From JANWYU01 sp964655485 (GTDB lineage: Bacteria; Bdellovibrionota; Bdellovibrionia; Bdellovibrionales; Bdellovibrionaceae), in assembly GCA_964655485.1 (NCBI GenBank), contig CAZZMS010000087.1, positions 1 through 5,979 of the forward strand: 5,979 bases of DNA, written 5' to 3'. Every line of letters starts with the position of its first letter. The stretch's first letter is position 1. The position numbers and the translations under genes are program-made. Positions 1-5,040 of the stretch are shown here, in pieces. The notes beneath the pieces are model-generated. The model ran no database searches. It was not told the origin of the DNA and saw nothing but the letters and a program-made list of their open reading frames with translations.

Positions 1-198
1 GGGAGCACTCCAAACACTATCCTCGAGTTTAAACTTTTTTTAAAACCTGTATTAGAAGCCGTCGCCGAAAGAGGACGCGCTGAAAGACCGCGAGTTACCC
101 TACTCGACGACGTGGCGAATCGACTAAACCTCTCTCCAGAAGCTCGCGCGGAGCGCTTGGAGTCTGGCGGTAACCGACTTTTAAAACGAGCTGAATAG
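1..198 (+). CDS. 3' end of a gene with an Mrr-N-like winged-helix segment (partial)
   Basis: An open frame runs from the window edge to TAG at 196-198, giving 65 visible residues; the start lies outside. The segment has a helix around LEFKLFLKPVLEAVAE, then LLDDVANRLNLSPEARAERL, then ESGGNRLL. This order (helix, second helix ending in a 'gLs.e.r' turn, then a 'SG..r' element) resembles the Mrr N-terminal domain, a winged-helix DNA-binding module usually found at the front of Mrr-type restriction endonucleases. In that family the pattern continues into the wing and a 'W...yL..AGL' helix; here the frame stops right after the SG element. It is therefore either a remnant cut by a stop codon or a protein that ends with a related fold. 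No continuation of the motif is visible in the other plus frames just downstream. That it is coding is fairly secure; the family call is tentative. Confidence 0.5.
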   Translation, partial: GSTPNTILEFKLFLKPVLEAVAERGRAERPRVTLLDDVANRLNLSPEARAERLESGGNRLLKRAE

Positions 199-359
199 CC
201 TCTATAATTAGAGAGTTCATAGGCAGGATAGCGTTGGATCAAGATTGGTTTGACTACGAGTTGGAATAGATTCACCGCAATGATTACCAAACCATATACC
301 CTTTTTCACCGATGATTAAGGCTCTTCAGATCCTGAAGAGCTTGGCGATAGGAAACTTG
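199..359. other. Convergent intergenic spacer
   Basis: This non-coding stretch separates the plus-strand partial gene from the minus-strand operon end. A TATAAT at 203-208 has a weak TTTAAA at 180-185 with a 17-bp gap on the plus strand, but only 11-codon frames follow, so I do not call it a promoter. The only firm element is the hairpin at 321-341. Confidence 0.6.
319..343. terminator. Hairpin between convergent genes, possible bidirectional terminator
   Basis: GCTCTTCAG (321-329) and CTGAAGAGC (333-341) form a perfect 9-bp stem around a 3-base loop (ATC). It can be extended by a G-U and an A-U pair. It lies 18 bases past the stop codon of the last minus-strand operon gene and about 120 bases past the end of the plus-strand gene. 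Neither strand has a clear T-run after the stem, so it is not a textbook intrinsic terminator. It may instead protect the 3' end or act with other factors. Confidence 0.45.
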
Positions 360-968
360 TTAATTGAGTCTTGCCCGATGAATGTCCACATCAAGCTTGA
401 CACCACGTTTCCGCCAGGCTTGAAGTAGGCGCCTGCGAAAAAAGGGGGATAAAGTTGTGCGATTAAGGATCTCGGCCTTATTCACCAAAACTTCATCGTG
501 ATAAAATCCCCATTTTAGAAACAACCGACAAGGCATAGCGCGAAGCTGTCCTATCCTCTTTTCATTGAAATCAAAAAGACCAATAAAAAAAATCTCGCCA
601 GACGCCGGTTGCAAGTTTCGCGTTAATTGTTTTTTCCATCGTTGAAATTTTTTATCTCGTGGAGATCTGAGCAAGGCTACATGCTCAATCAAAACCCCTA
701 AGACTGCGGCCCAAGCATGATCAAAGAAATGAATCTCTTGCAAAAGCCGTAAATCAAACTCAAAAAAGTGGTCGCAAAGAAAATTGGCAAAAATCTCAAA
801 AAAACGCGCATCGAACCGGCAAATTTCAATGTAGCGAGAGAACCCCGAATGAATGTTCTTCTGTTGCAGCGAATTCAGCGAGAGGTAAGCGTTGGTCAAC
901 TCATCGACCGTCGGCGGCCGAATCCTCACAGCGGATGTTACCAATGCACCTGATGATTCAGCTTTCAT
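360..968 (-). CDS. Unrecognised 202-aa protein, coupled to the nucleotidyltransferase-like gene
   Basis: I do not recognise this family with confidence. The protein looks soluble and mostly alpha-helical, with no signal peptide or membrane segment. A central block (about residues 50-98) is rich in Phe and acidic/hydrophobic helices and contains WAAVLGVLIEHV. The C-terminal third (about 140-202) is strongly basic, with WKKQLTRN, LKWGFYHDEVLVNKA, RRRLLQAWRKRG and a final IHRARLN, which could bind nucleic acid or an acidic partner. The ATG at 966-968 overlaps the end of the upstream gene by 11 bp (ATGAAAGCTGA), so translation is probably coupled; no good Shine-Dalgarno precedes it. An alternative start is TTG at codon 9, behind a weak AGG. 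As the last gene of the run and tied to a nucleotidyltransferase-fold protein, it could be its antitoxin, regulator or partner; that is inference from gene order only. Confidence 0.75.
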   Translation of the reverse strand: MKAESSGALVTSAVRIRPPTVDELTNAYLSLNSLQQKNIHSGFSRYIEICRFDARFFEIFANFLCDHFFEFDLRLLQEIHFFDHAWAAVLGVLIEHVALLRSPRDKKFQRWKKQLTRNLQPASGEIFFIGLFDFNEKRIGQLRAMPCRLFLKWGFYHDEVLVNKAEILNRTTLSPFFRRRLLQAWRKRGVKLDVDIHRARLN

Positions 969-1500
969 CTACAATTTGATCCAGAAATTCTAAAGCTTCT
1001 TGCGCTTGAGGAATTTTATTTTTTTTCAACTTCTCAATATGCTTTTCAACAAAGCCAATGTCGGCACCTTGTTTCACCAAAGCTCTGGCATGGGGAATAT
1101 CCTTCGCCCTATGAGCAAAAGACTTTAAAATCAACATATCCTCCTTACCAAGAGCCATGACTTCAAGACTCTCATTGGAGAACACTTTTATTAGGCGTTG
1201 AGAAAAATCTTCAGGTAAATAGATGGCAAATCGTGAAAAATAAGGGTTCAGCCAGTCCGGTGATAACCCCAAGGTTTTAGAGACTTTTTTTACCAAAACA
1301 TCGAGCTCATCTAAAGACAACCCCTTCGGAGCGGCATCAACATCGGCCGTGGCGAGAGGAAAAGAATGAGCAAGCACCATAGCTCCCCCGCCTCCGAGAA
1401 TTAAAATCACCTTTTTGTTACCTCGATGAGTTTTTGTTATCTCTTCACTCAGAGCTTGAAATGCGCCCAAAATCACTTCTCGAGTTAAGACCCGTGCCAT
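958..1500 (-). CDS. DUF6036-like nucleotidyltransferase-fold protein
   Basis: A 180-aa cytosolic protein with the hallmarks of a minimal nucleotidyltransferase fold. A glycine motif (ILGGGGAMVL, residues 34-43) is followed about 10 residues later by the D-x-D motif in ATADVDAAP (Asp53, Asp55). Further on are SPDWLNPYF (80-88, WLN being typical of DUF6036 proteins), a hydrophobic strand, and LILKSFAHRAKDIPHARAL, resembling the C-terminal 'K....R.KD..D...L' helix of that family. Relatives include AbiEii-like toxins and uncharacterised nucleotidyltransferases; substrate is unknown. Start choice: the longest frame begins at GTG 1542 and overlaps the upstream stop by 4 bp (GTGA), but ATG 1500 and ATG 1512 each follow GAGGGG with a 4-base gap, and the family start pattern fits ATG 1500. 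Its stop overlaps the next gene, so the two are probably made together. Family call is fairly good; biological role is open. Confidence 0.75.
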   Translation of the reverse strand: MARVLTREVILGAFQALSEEITKTHRGNKKVILILGGGGAMVLAHSFPLATADVDAAPKGLSLDELDVLVKKVSKTLGLSPDWLNPYFSRFAIYLPEDFSQRLIKVFSNESLEVMALGKEDMLILKSFAHRAKDIPHARALVKQGADIGFVEKHIEKLKKNKIPQAQEALEFLDQIVDES

Positions 1501-1504
1501 ACTG

Positions 1505-1522
1505 CCCCTCATCTCACCCCTC
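1505..1522 (-). promoter_or_regulatory. Tandem Shine-Dalgarno/start units for the nucleotidyltransferase-like gene
   Basis: On the minus strand GAGGGG occurs twice, at 1517-1522 and 1505-1510, each four bases before an in-frame ATG (1510-1512 and 1498-1500). The G of the first ATG is also the first base of the second GAGGGG. Either start would give nearly the same protein (184 or 180 aa). This favours an ATG start over the overlapping GTG at 1542. Confidence 0.5.
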
Positions 1523-1538
1523 GATCTCTCTGGGGTCC

Positions 1539-1919
1539 TCACACCTCATTCGTGAACAACATCTGAGCTGCAATGATAAGTAACAGGACAGCAAAGAGTT
1601 TACGAACGATGGGGCCGCCCACCATATTGGCAATCGTAGCCCCAAAGTAACCACCCAGAAATAATCCAAGACTCAACCACAGTGACAGTTTGAAATCCGC
1701 GGGGCTTAAAACACCCTCTTGCCAATAACGAACGAAAGATAAAAGACCCACCGGCAACAAAAAAGCCATGAGACTCAGTCCATTCGCGTAAAGCTGTGGG
1801 TAACCTAGCCCCAAGGCTAAGGCGGGAATGATCACCACCCCACCACCAATACCAAACATTCCGGATATCACTCCCGCCCCAAGACCGATAGCCAGTAAAA
1901 TCCCATGCGTTTTTTCCAT
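1539..1919 (-). CDS. Half-size TauE/SafE (TSUP) family membrane transporter
   Basis: A 126-aa integral inner-membrane protein with about four hydrophobic segments (roughly residues 6-36, 44-64, 77-98 and 105-122). The first segment carries the family signature GMFGIGGGVVIIPAL (20-34), with the Gly cluster and the Pro that mark TauE/SafE repeats. Full-length members have about 250 residues made of two such halves; this one has a single half with a clean start and stop, so it would have to work as a homodimer or be a fixed short form. The family moves sulfite, sulfoacetate, thiosulfate and other organic or inorganic sulfur anions. It lies 108 bp downstream of sqr on the same strand, which supports a role in sulfur export or import. 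The start ATG at 1917-1919 has only a poor Shine-Dalgarno. The stop overlaps a GTG of the next gene by 4 bp. Substrate cannot be told from sequence. Confidence 0.82.
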   Translation of the reverse strand: MEKTHGILLAIGLGAGVISGMFGIGGGVVIIPALALGLGYPQLYANGLSLMAFLLPVGLLSFVRYWQEGVLSPADFKLSLWLSLGLFLGGYFGATIANMVGGPIVRKLFAVLLLIIAAQMLFTNEV

Positions 1920-2027
1920 ATTTCTTTATTCTCAGCTCATCATAAGGGCTTAAAGGTCGCAAGGACTCACGTTACTCACTGCCTTTTTAGCTCCTTGCAG
2001 GCCGATGCGTCGTACCAACTCAGGGAT
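1920..2027 (-). other. sqr-tauE intercistronic spacer with repeats
   Basis: The spacer holds a 7-bp inverted repeat, GCAAGGA (1959-1965) and TCCTTGC (1992-1998), enclosing 26 bases. In that loop the hexamer ACTCAC occurs twice with a 3-base gap (1965-1970 and 1974-1979). In minus-strand mRNA an AAGGAG lies 11 bases before a GTG that opens a 9-codon frame ending at a TAA. No strong terminator or promoter is apparent, so the downstream genes are probably cotranscribed with sqr. The repeats may fold the RNA between the cistrons; they are short enough to be chance. Confidence 0.35.
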
Positions 2028-3236
2028 TTAAGCTAGCCCCTTGAGCATAGCATGCCAATAAAGCTGCGGCAGTAAATAACGCTTCAACGCCCAGTAACTG
2101 CGTCGGGGGATCGTGGGGTCCAGAGGAAAGGTCGGCAACAATTTGCCATCATAACCAAACTCAGCCAGCAACACCTTACCGATCTCGGTTATAAGCGGGC
2201 ATGAGGAGTAACCATTATAAAATGGATCTGGCTTTTCTCCGCTCATCACCTTAAGCACATTCGTCGCCAAGCCTGGCGCCTGCGCCCGCACGGCTGCACC
2301 TGTTTTCGAGTTGGGAACCCCGGTCACATCACCAATGCCAAAGATGTTGGGATAATGTAAATGTTGTAGAGTGTGCTTATCCACCGCTAACCAACCCTTT
2401 TGATCTCCCTCGGTGAAAGCTAGTCCACTCTCCACCACATAAGCATGGGCTGATTGGGTAGGCACTACATGCATAAAGTCATACTGAATTTCTTTTTCTA
2501 AAGTTTGCCCATCTTGCACGTAAGTCAATGTAGCCTTTTTATTGGCTGCATCCACACGCGCCAGCTTGTGACCAAATAAGACGTTGATTCCTTTTTCCTT
2601 ACGAATTTCATCCAAGGCCTTGGCAAACACAGGGATCCCGAACATGGCAGCCCCTGCGGTAACAAAAGTGATTTCCACCTTGTCACGAATACCTTTTTTG
2701 CGCATGAGATCCTCGAAGATATACATAATTTTTTGTGGAGCCCCTGCACACTTGATCGGAGGAGGCGGCATAATGAAAAACGCCTTTCCTCCCTTAAAGC
2801 TCTCGATGTTATGAAAAGTTTTTTCCGCTCCTTCATAATCGTATACACTGACCAGGCCATCCTTCCCTAGGTTACCCATCAAACCAGGGATACTCTCCCA
2901 GTTGATTTTTAAGCCCGTCGCTACGATCAGATACTCATATGATAACTCACGCCCATCATCTAAAACCACTTTGTTCTCTTTGGGTAACACCCTCTGCACC
3001 ATCTGCTGGACCCACTCAACACCGGAAGGGATCAAACTGGATTGAGGCCTCGCGGTCTCTTCTTTACGCACGACTCCGCCACCCACCAGGGTCCAAAGAG
3101 GCTGGTAATAATGGGTTTTTGCCGAATCCACGATGGCGATGCTACCGGAGGGCAACTTTTTACTCAGACGCGCCGCCATAGAAATTCCCCCGGCTCCCGC
3201 GCCCAAAATCAGCACTTTGAATTTCTGATTGCTCAT
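2028..3236 (-). CDS. sqr: Sulfide:quinone oxidoreductase, eukaryotic SQOR-like type
   Basis: A 402-aa FAD-dependent, membrane-associated enzyme that oxidises sulfide to sulfane sulfur (persulfide or polysulfide) and passes the electrons to quinone. The N-terminal dinucleotide-binding fold starts with VLILGAGAGG (GxGxxG at Gly12, 14, 17). A second FAD contact is seen at NIFGIGDVTGVPNSKTGAA (297-315). The protein has exactly two cysteines. Cys163 is in PPPPIKCAGAPQKIMY and Cys346 in GYSSCPLITE; both contexts match the two redox cysteines of human SQOR, which form the disulfide/trisulfide. The C-terminal LLPQLYWHAMLKG also matches the SQOR membrane-contact end. Length is normal for the group. 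The ATG start is supported by AAGGAG seven bases upstream. It is the first gene of a minus-strand run and has its own promoter at 3305-3334. A general pyridine-nucleotide disulfide reductase is much less likely because both catalytic Cys contexts are present. Confidence 0.92.
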   Translation of the reverse strand: MSNQKFKVLILGAGAGGISMAARLSKKLPSGSIAIVDSAKTHYYQPLWTLVGGGVVRKEETARPQSSLIPSGVEWVQQMVQRVLPKENKVVLDDGRELSYEYLIVATGLKINWESIPGLMGNLGKDGLVSVYDYEGAEKTFHNIESFKGGKAFFIMPPPPIKCAGAPQKIMYIFEDLMRKKGIRDKVEITFVTAGAAMFGIPVFAKALDEIRKEKGINVLFGHKLARVDAANKKATLTYVQDGQTLEKEIQYDFMHVVPTQSAHAYVVESGLAFTEGDQKGWLAVDKHTLQHLHYPNIFGIGDVTGVPNSKTGAAVRAQAPGLATNVLKVMSGEKPDPFYNGYSSCPLITEIGKVLLAEFGYDGKLLPTFPLDPTIPRRSYWALKRYLLPQLYWHAMLKGLA

Positions 3237-3243
3237 AGACCAA

Positions 3244-3249
3244 CTCCTT
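3244..3249 (-). promoter_or_regulatory. Strong ribosome binding site of sqr
   Basis: AAGGAG on the minus strand lies seven bases before the ATG at 3234-3236, a near-ideal Shine-Dalgarno that fixes the start of sqr. Confidence 0.8.
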
Positions 3250-3304
3250 TTTCAAGACTAGGTTAAGATACTAAAATAGCTTTTGCAAGGTAGCCGTGTC
3301 GGAA

Positions 3305-3334
3305 ATCATAATTCCCTAAGGTCATCTGTGACAA
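3305..3334 (-). promoter_or_regulatory. Sigma70-type promoter of the sqr operon
   Basis: On the minus strand TTGTCA (3329-3334; 5 of 6 to consensus) is followed after 18 bases by TATGAT (3305-3310; 5 of 6). This predicts a 5' leader of about 60 bases before sqr. A weaker alternative nearer the gene is CCGACA (3297-3302) with TATTTT (3273-3278), also 18 apart. A palindrome (GTCA-N4-TGAC, 3321-3332) overlaps the -35 box, suggesting regulation. Confidence 0.55.
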
Positions 3335-3354
3335 TTTTATGCCCAGACCCTTAG
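3316..3354. promoter_or_regulatory. Candidate operator palindromes at the sqr promoter
   Basis: Two nested symmetric elements are visible. GTCA TCTG TGAC (3321-3332) is a perfect 4+4 palindrome overlapping the sqr -35 hexamer. Around it, CTAAGGTC (3316-3323) and GACCCTTAG (3346-3354) are inverted copies with one extra base. The position suits a repressor or activator controlling sqr. No regulator gene is present in the window, and the match to any known operator class is not clear. Confidence 0.35.
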
Positions 3355-3374
3355 CCTCTTGCTAACTGATAGCA

Positions 3375-3403
3375 TTGACCAAGCCATGGGCTTTTCCGAT
3401 ACT
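3375..3403 (+). promoter_or_regulatory. Sigma70-type promoter of the ihfB-like gene
   Basis: TTGACC (3375-3380; 5 of 6) is followed after 17 bases by GATACT (3398-3403; 4 of 6). This predicts a start of transcription near 3410 and a very short leader of about 20 bases that still contains the AAGGAG ribosome binding site. Confidence 0.5.
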
Positions 3404-3417
3404 AAGTTACCGGAAAA

Positions 3418-3423
3418 AAGGAG
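3418..3423 (+). promoter_or_regulatory. Ribosome binding site fixing a GTG start
   Basis: AAGGAG lies six bases before GTG 3430-3432. An ATG at 3425-3427 is in another frame and too close, so GTG is the start; the resulting MTRADLI matches the usual IHF/HU N-terminus. Confidence 0.8.
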
Positions 3424-3429
3424 AATGTC

Positions 3430-3738
3430 GTGACCCGAGCCGATCTGATTAAAAAGCTCGCCGAACTTCTGTCTATTCCCGAAACAAAAGCTCAAGTGAG
3501 TGTGGAAGCCATCATGGAATCCTCTACTCTACAACTCATAAAAGGGGGACGCCTTGAGATCCGCGGATTTGGCACCTTCTCGGTTCGCCAGTACGAAGGA
3601 CGCAAGGGGCGCAACCCTCGGAACGGACGTGCCATCAGGGTCGAACCGAAAAAGTTACCCCACTTTAAAATGGCTAAAGAGCTAAAAAACGAATTGATCG
3701 AAGCTTACGAGTCCTTGAATAAGGGCGACCAAAAGTGA
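3430..3738 (+). CDS. ihfB: Integration host factor beta-like DNA-bending protein (HU/IHF family)
   Basis: A 102-aa member of the HU/IHF family of small dimeric nucleoid proteins that bend DNA sharply for replication, recombination and promoter control. Residues 1-40 form the helical dimer base (MTRADLIKKLAE onward). RLEIRGFGTFSVR (41-53) is the family signature before the beta arm. The arm tip carries GRNPRNGR (60-67), with Pro63 the residue that wedges into DNA. KLPHFKMAKELKNEL (75-89) matches the IHF-type 'PHFKPGKELR' end more than the 'PAFKAGKALK' of HU, hence the beta-subunit call. The gene starts at GTG, has its own promoter and good ribosome binding site, and reads divergently from sqr. 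Its last 34 bp overlap the 3' end of the convergent epmA-like gene. A generic HU-like paralogue remains possible. Confidence 0.9.
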   Translation: MTRADLIKKLAELLSIPETKAQVSVEAIMESSTLQLIKGGRLEIRGFGTFSVRQYEGRKGRNPRNGRAIRVEPKKLPHFKMAKELKNELIEAYESLNKGDQK

Positions 3739-4808
3739 ATATCACTTTGCCCCAAAAACAGGGCAAACAATCGCTCAAGGCCTATGGCAATACCACAGGT
3801 GGGGTGAGGCCAGCCTCGTTTTAAAGCCTGATAAAACTCCTCATCCCAGGGGATGCTAGGCTTACTTAGCAAAGCCCGCTTTGCATTGTCCTCCTCCCAC
3901 CGTCTGCGATACTCCTCAGCATCCTGCAGCTCTTGATAAGCGTTACCCATTTCTACTCCCTGCATATAAAGCTCGAATCTTAAAGCCCAGCCTTCGGGGT
4001 CCAGCTCTGATAATGCCGCTTGTGGCGGAGGATAGTGAGTAACAAAGCTCAAAGGATGTGCACCTAACTGCGGCTCGATGCGTTCAAGCATGAGAGCGTG
4101 AAATAGATCATCATAAGTCCAGCTATCATCCCCTCGAATCCCGATAGATATCGCCAACTCCAGTAACTCTTGGGAAGAAGTCTTTGGGGTTAACTCAAAA
4201 CCATAGGCGTTCTTAAATGCCTGTGCCACAGAAAGATGGGTCACTTGAAAGGTCCAGTTACTCTGTAACCCAACCTCTCGTTGCGCGCGGGGTAAACTTA
4301 ACTCCACCTGGAGAAAACTGGTGGAGAGGGGGCTTTCTCCTTTTTTAAACAGATCTAAGTCAGTCACATAATCACCCAGCCCCTGCTGTTCGCATCGGCG
4401 GGAAAACTGCTCCCACAAATCCACCACAAACCGAGCCACCCGCCGGCGAAACTCTGGCTCCCCCTCTCCCACCTGATACCACTCCAGCATGAAAAACTCC
4501 TGCCGGTGCCAAGAGCTGGGGAAATCCAAGCGAAAGCAGGGGCGAATTTCAAAAAGAGAGTGTTTTATTTGCGCCAGTAACTTTTTTAGCGAGTACTCAG
4601 GACTCGGAGGTAAAAAAGAACCTTCTTGAGTGACAAAAAAATCTAAATAGGGCTCAGTTCCAGGACTTTTGACTAGGGTCGGTGTTTGCACCTCCATGGC
4701 TAAGTTACTACCCAGAACTTCACGCACACTGGCGAGAAATAAGTTCCACAAAATAAGAGTATCGCGCGAAGGAGAGAGTTTTTTAGATGGGTGATGGATG
4801 GAGGACAT
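3705..4808 (-). CDS. epmA: EF-P lysine ligase (EpmA/GenX/PoxA family)
   Basis: A 367-aa cytosolic paralogue of the class II lysyl-tRNA synthetase catalytic core. In known members it ligates (R)-beta-lysine to a conserved lysine of elongation factor P, which relieves ribosome stalling at proline runs. Family landmarks: VQTPTLVKSPGTEPYLDFF (40-58), SPEYSLKKLL (69-78), FRLDF and EFFMLEWY (92-96, 104-111), FELYMQGVEMGNAYQELQDA (278-297) and motif 3 GIAIGLERLFAL (339-350). There is no N-terminal anticodon-binding domain, as expected for EpmA rather than LysRS. Motif 2 reads Phe-Arg-Leu-Asp-Phe where E. coli EpmA has FRNEE. ATG 4808 is chosen because AGGGGG lies eight bases upstream; a longer frame from TTG 4856 would read through that site. 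The last ten codons are antisense to the end of ihfB. Neither efp nor epmB is in the window. Confidence 0.9.
   Translation of the reverse strand: MSSIHHPSKKLSPSRDTLILWNLFLASVREVLGSNLAMEVQTPTLVKSPGTEPYLDFFVTQEGSFLPPSPEYSLKKLLAQIKHSLFEIRPCFRLDFPSSWHRQEFFMLEWYQVGEGEPEFRRRVARFVVDLWEQFSRRCEQQGLGDYVTDLDLFKKGESPLSTSFLQVELSLPRAQREVGLQSNWTFQVTHLSVAQAFKNAYGFELTPKTSSQELLELAISIGIRGDDSWTYDDLFHALMLERIEPQLGAHPLSFVTHYPPPQAALSELDPEGWALRFELYMQGVEMGNAYQELQDAEEYRRRWEEDNAKRALLSKPSIPWDEEFYQALKRGWPHPTCGIAIGLERLFALFLGQSDIHFWSPLFKDS
3732..3767. terminator. Two alternative hairpins at the ihfB/epmA overlap
   Basis: AAAGTGA (3732-3738) and TCACTTT (3742-3748) form a perfect 7-bp stem with a 3-base loop; the ihfB stop codon is inside the left arm. 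TTTGCCC (3746-3752) and GGGCAAA (3761-3767) form a second perfect 7-bp stem with an 8-base loop. The two share the bases 3746-3748, so they cannot both form fully. They sit where ihfB transcription should end but lack a following T-run, and on the minus strand they lie inside epmA codons. Confidence 0.4.
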
Positions 4809-5040
4809 AAATTTTTCCCCCTTTTTTATTTCATTGGCCTTAAAATACAGTTTCAAATATTTTTTATCCCCTGCCTATTCTTATTTTAAAACCGACCTCT
4901 TTAGCCCTGAAGCATTCTCTGACGCCTTGAAATCCGCTGCAGTGTTGCATTTTACTTTTTTTGGTAACAGAAGCATCTAGGGATTTTGATAAAATTCACT
5001 CAAAAACCGGGGAAAATGATGCGTCTTTGGTGCTATTACC
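4809..5040 (-). other. AT-rich spacer upstream of epmA
   Basis: This 232-bp non-coding stretch separates the end of the MFS gene from epmA. AGGGGG (4817-4822) is the epmA ribosome binding site. A possible but weak minus-strand promoter is TTCAGG (4906-4911) with TAAAAT (4883-4888; 5 of 6), 17 bases apart. No convincing terminator for the MFS gene is visible, so some readthrough into epmA is possible. A 60-codon plus-strand frame at 4798-4980 shows no family features. Confidence 0.45.
4817..4822 (-). promoter_or_regulatory. Ribosome binding site deciding the epmA start
   Basis: AGGGGG on the minus strand lies eight bases before ATG 4806-4808. The only longer option, TTG at 4854-4856, would place this site inside the coding sequence, so the shorter start is preferred. 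Confidence 0.6.

Noticed and set aside
180..300. TATAAT with a weak -35 box followed by 11-codon frames
   Set aside because: The frames are too short and have no recognisable content; a TATAAT in AT-rich intergenic DNA is likely chance.
768..953. 61-codon plus-strand frame inside the 202-aa minus-strand gene
   Set aside because: It is fully antisense to a longer frame coupled to its upstream neighbour, and shows low-complexity Lys/Arg content and no family features.
1600..1962. 120-codon minus-strand frame overlapping the TauE gene
   Set aside because: It starts at TTG, is rich in Trp, Arg and Gly as expected for a shifted reading of a membrane protein gene, and the correct frame carries the TauE/SafE signature.
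1956..2030. In-frame 25-codon continuation past the sqr TAA stop
   Set aside because: The protein already ends at the usual SQOR C-terminal motif, so readthrough is not needed to complete it.
2525..3266. Several plus- and minus-strand frames of 74-111 codons inside sqr
   Set aside because: All lie within the sqr gene in other frames; none has a ribosome binding site or recognisable motif.
4364..4552. 62-codon minus-strand frame inside epmA
   Set aside because: It is a shifted reading of epmA, which has clear motifs in its own frame.
4798..4980. 60-codon plus-strand frame over the epmA 5' end and spacer
   Set aside because: Phe/Ser-rich translation, no plausible ribosome binding site, and it overlaps the epmA start.
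4962..5040. Long imperfect inverted repeat (GGTAA/TTACC outer, GCATC/GATGC inner)
   Set aside because: Only 5-bp arms separated by tens of bases; not better than expected by chance.
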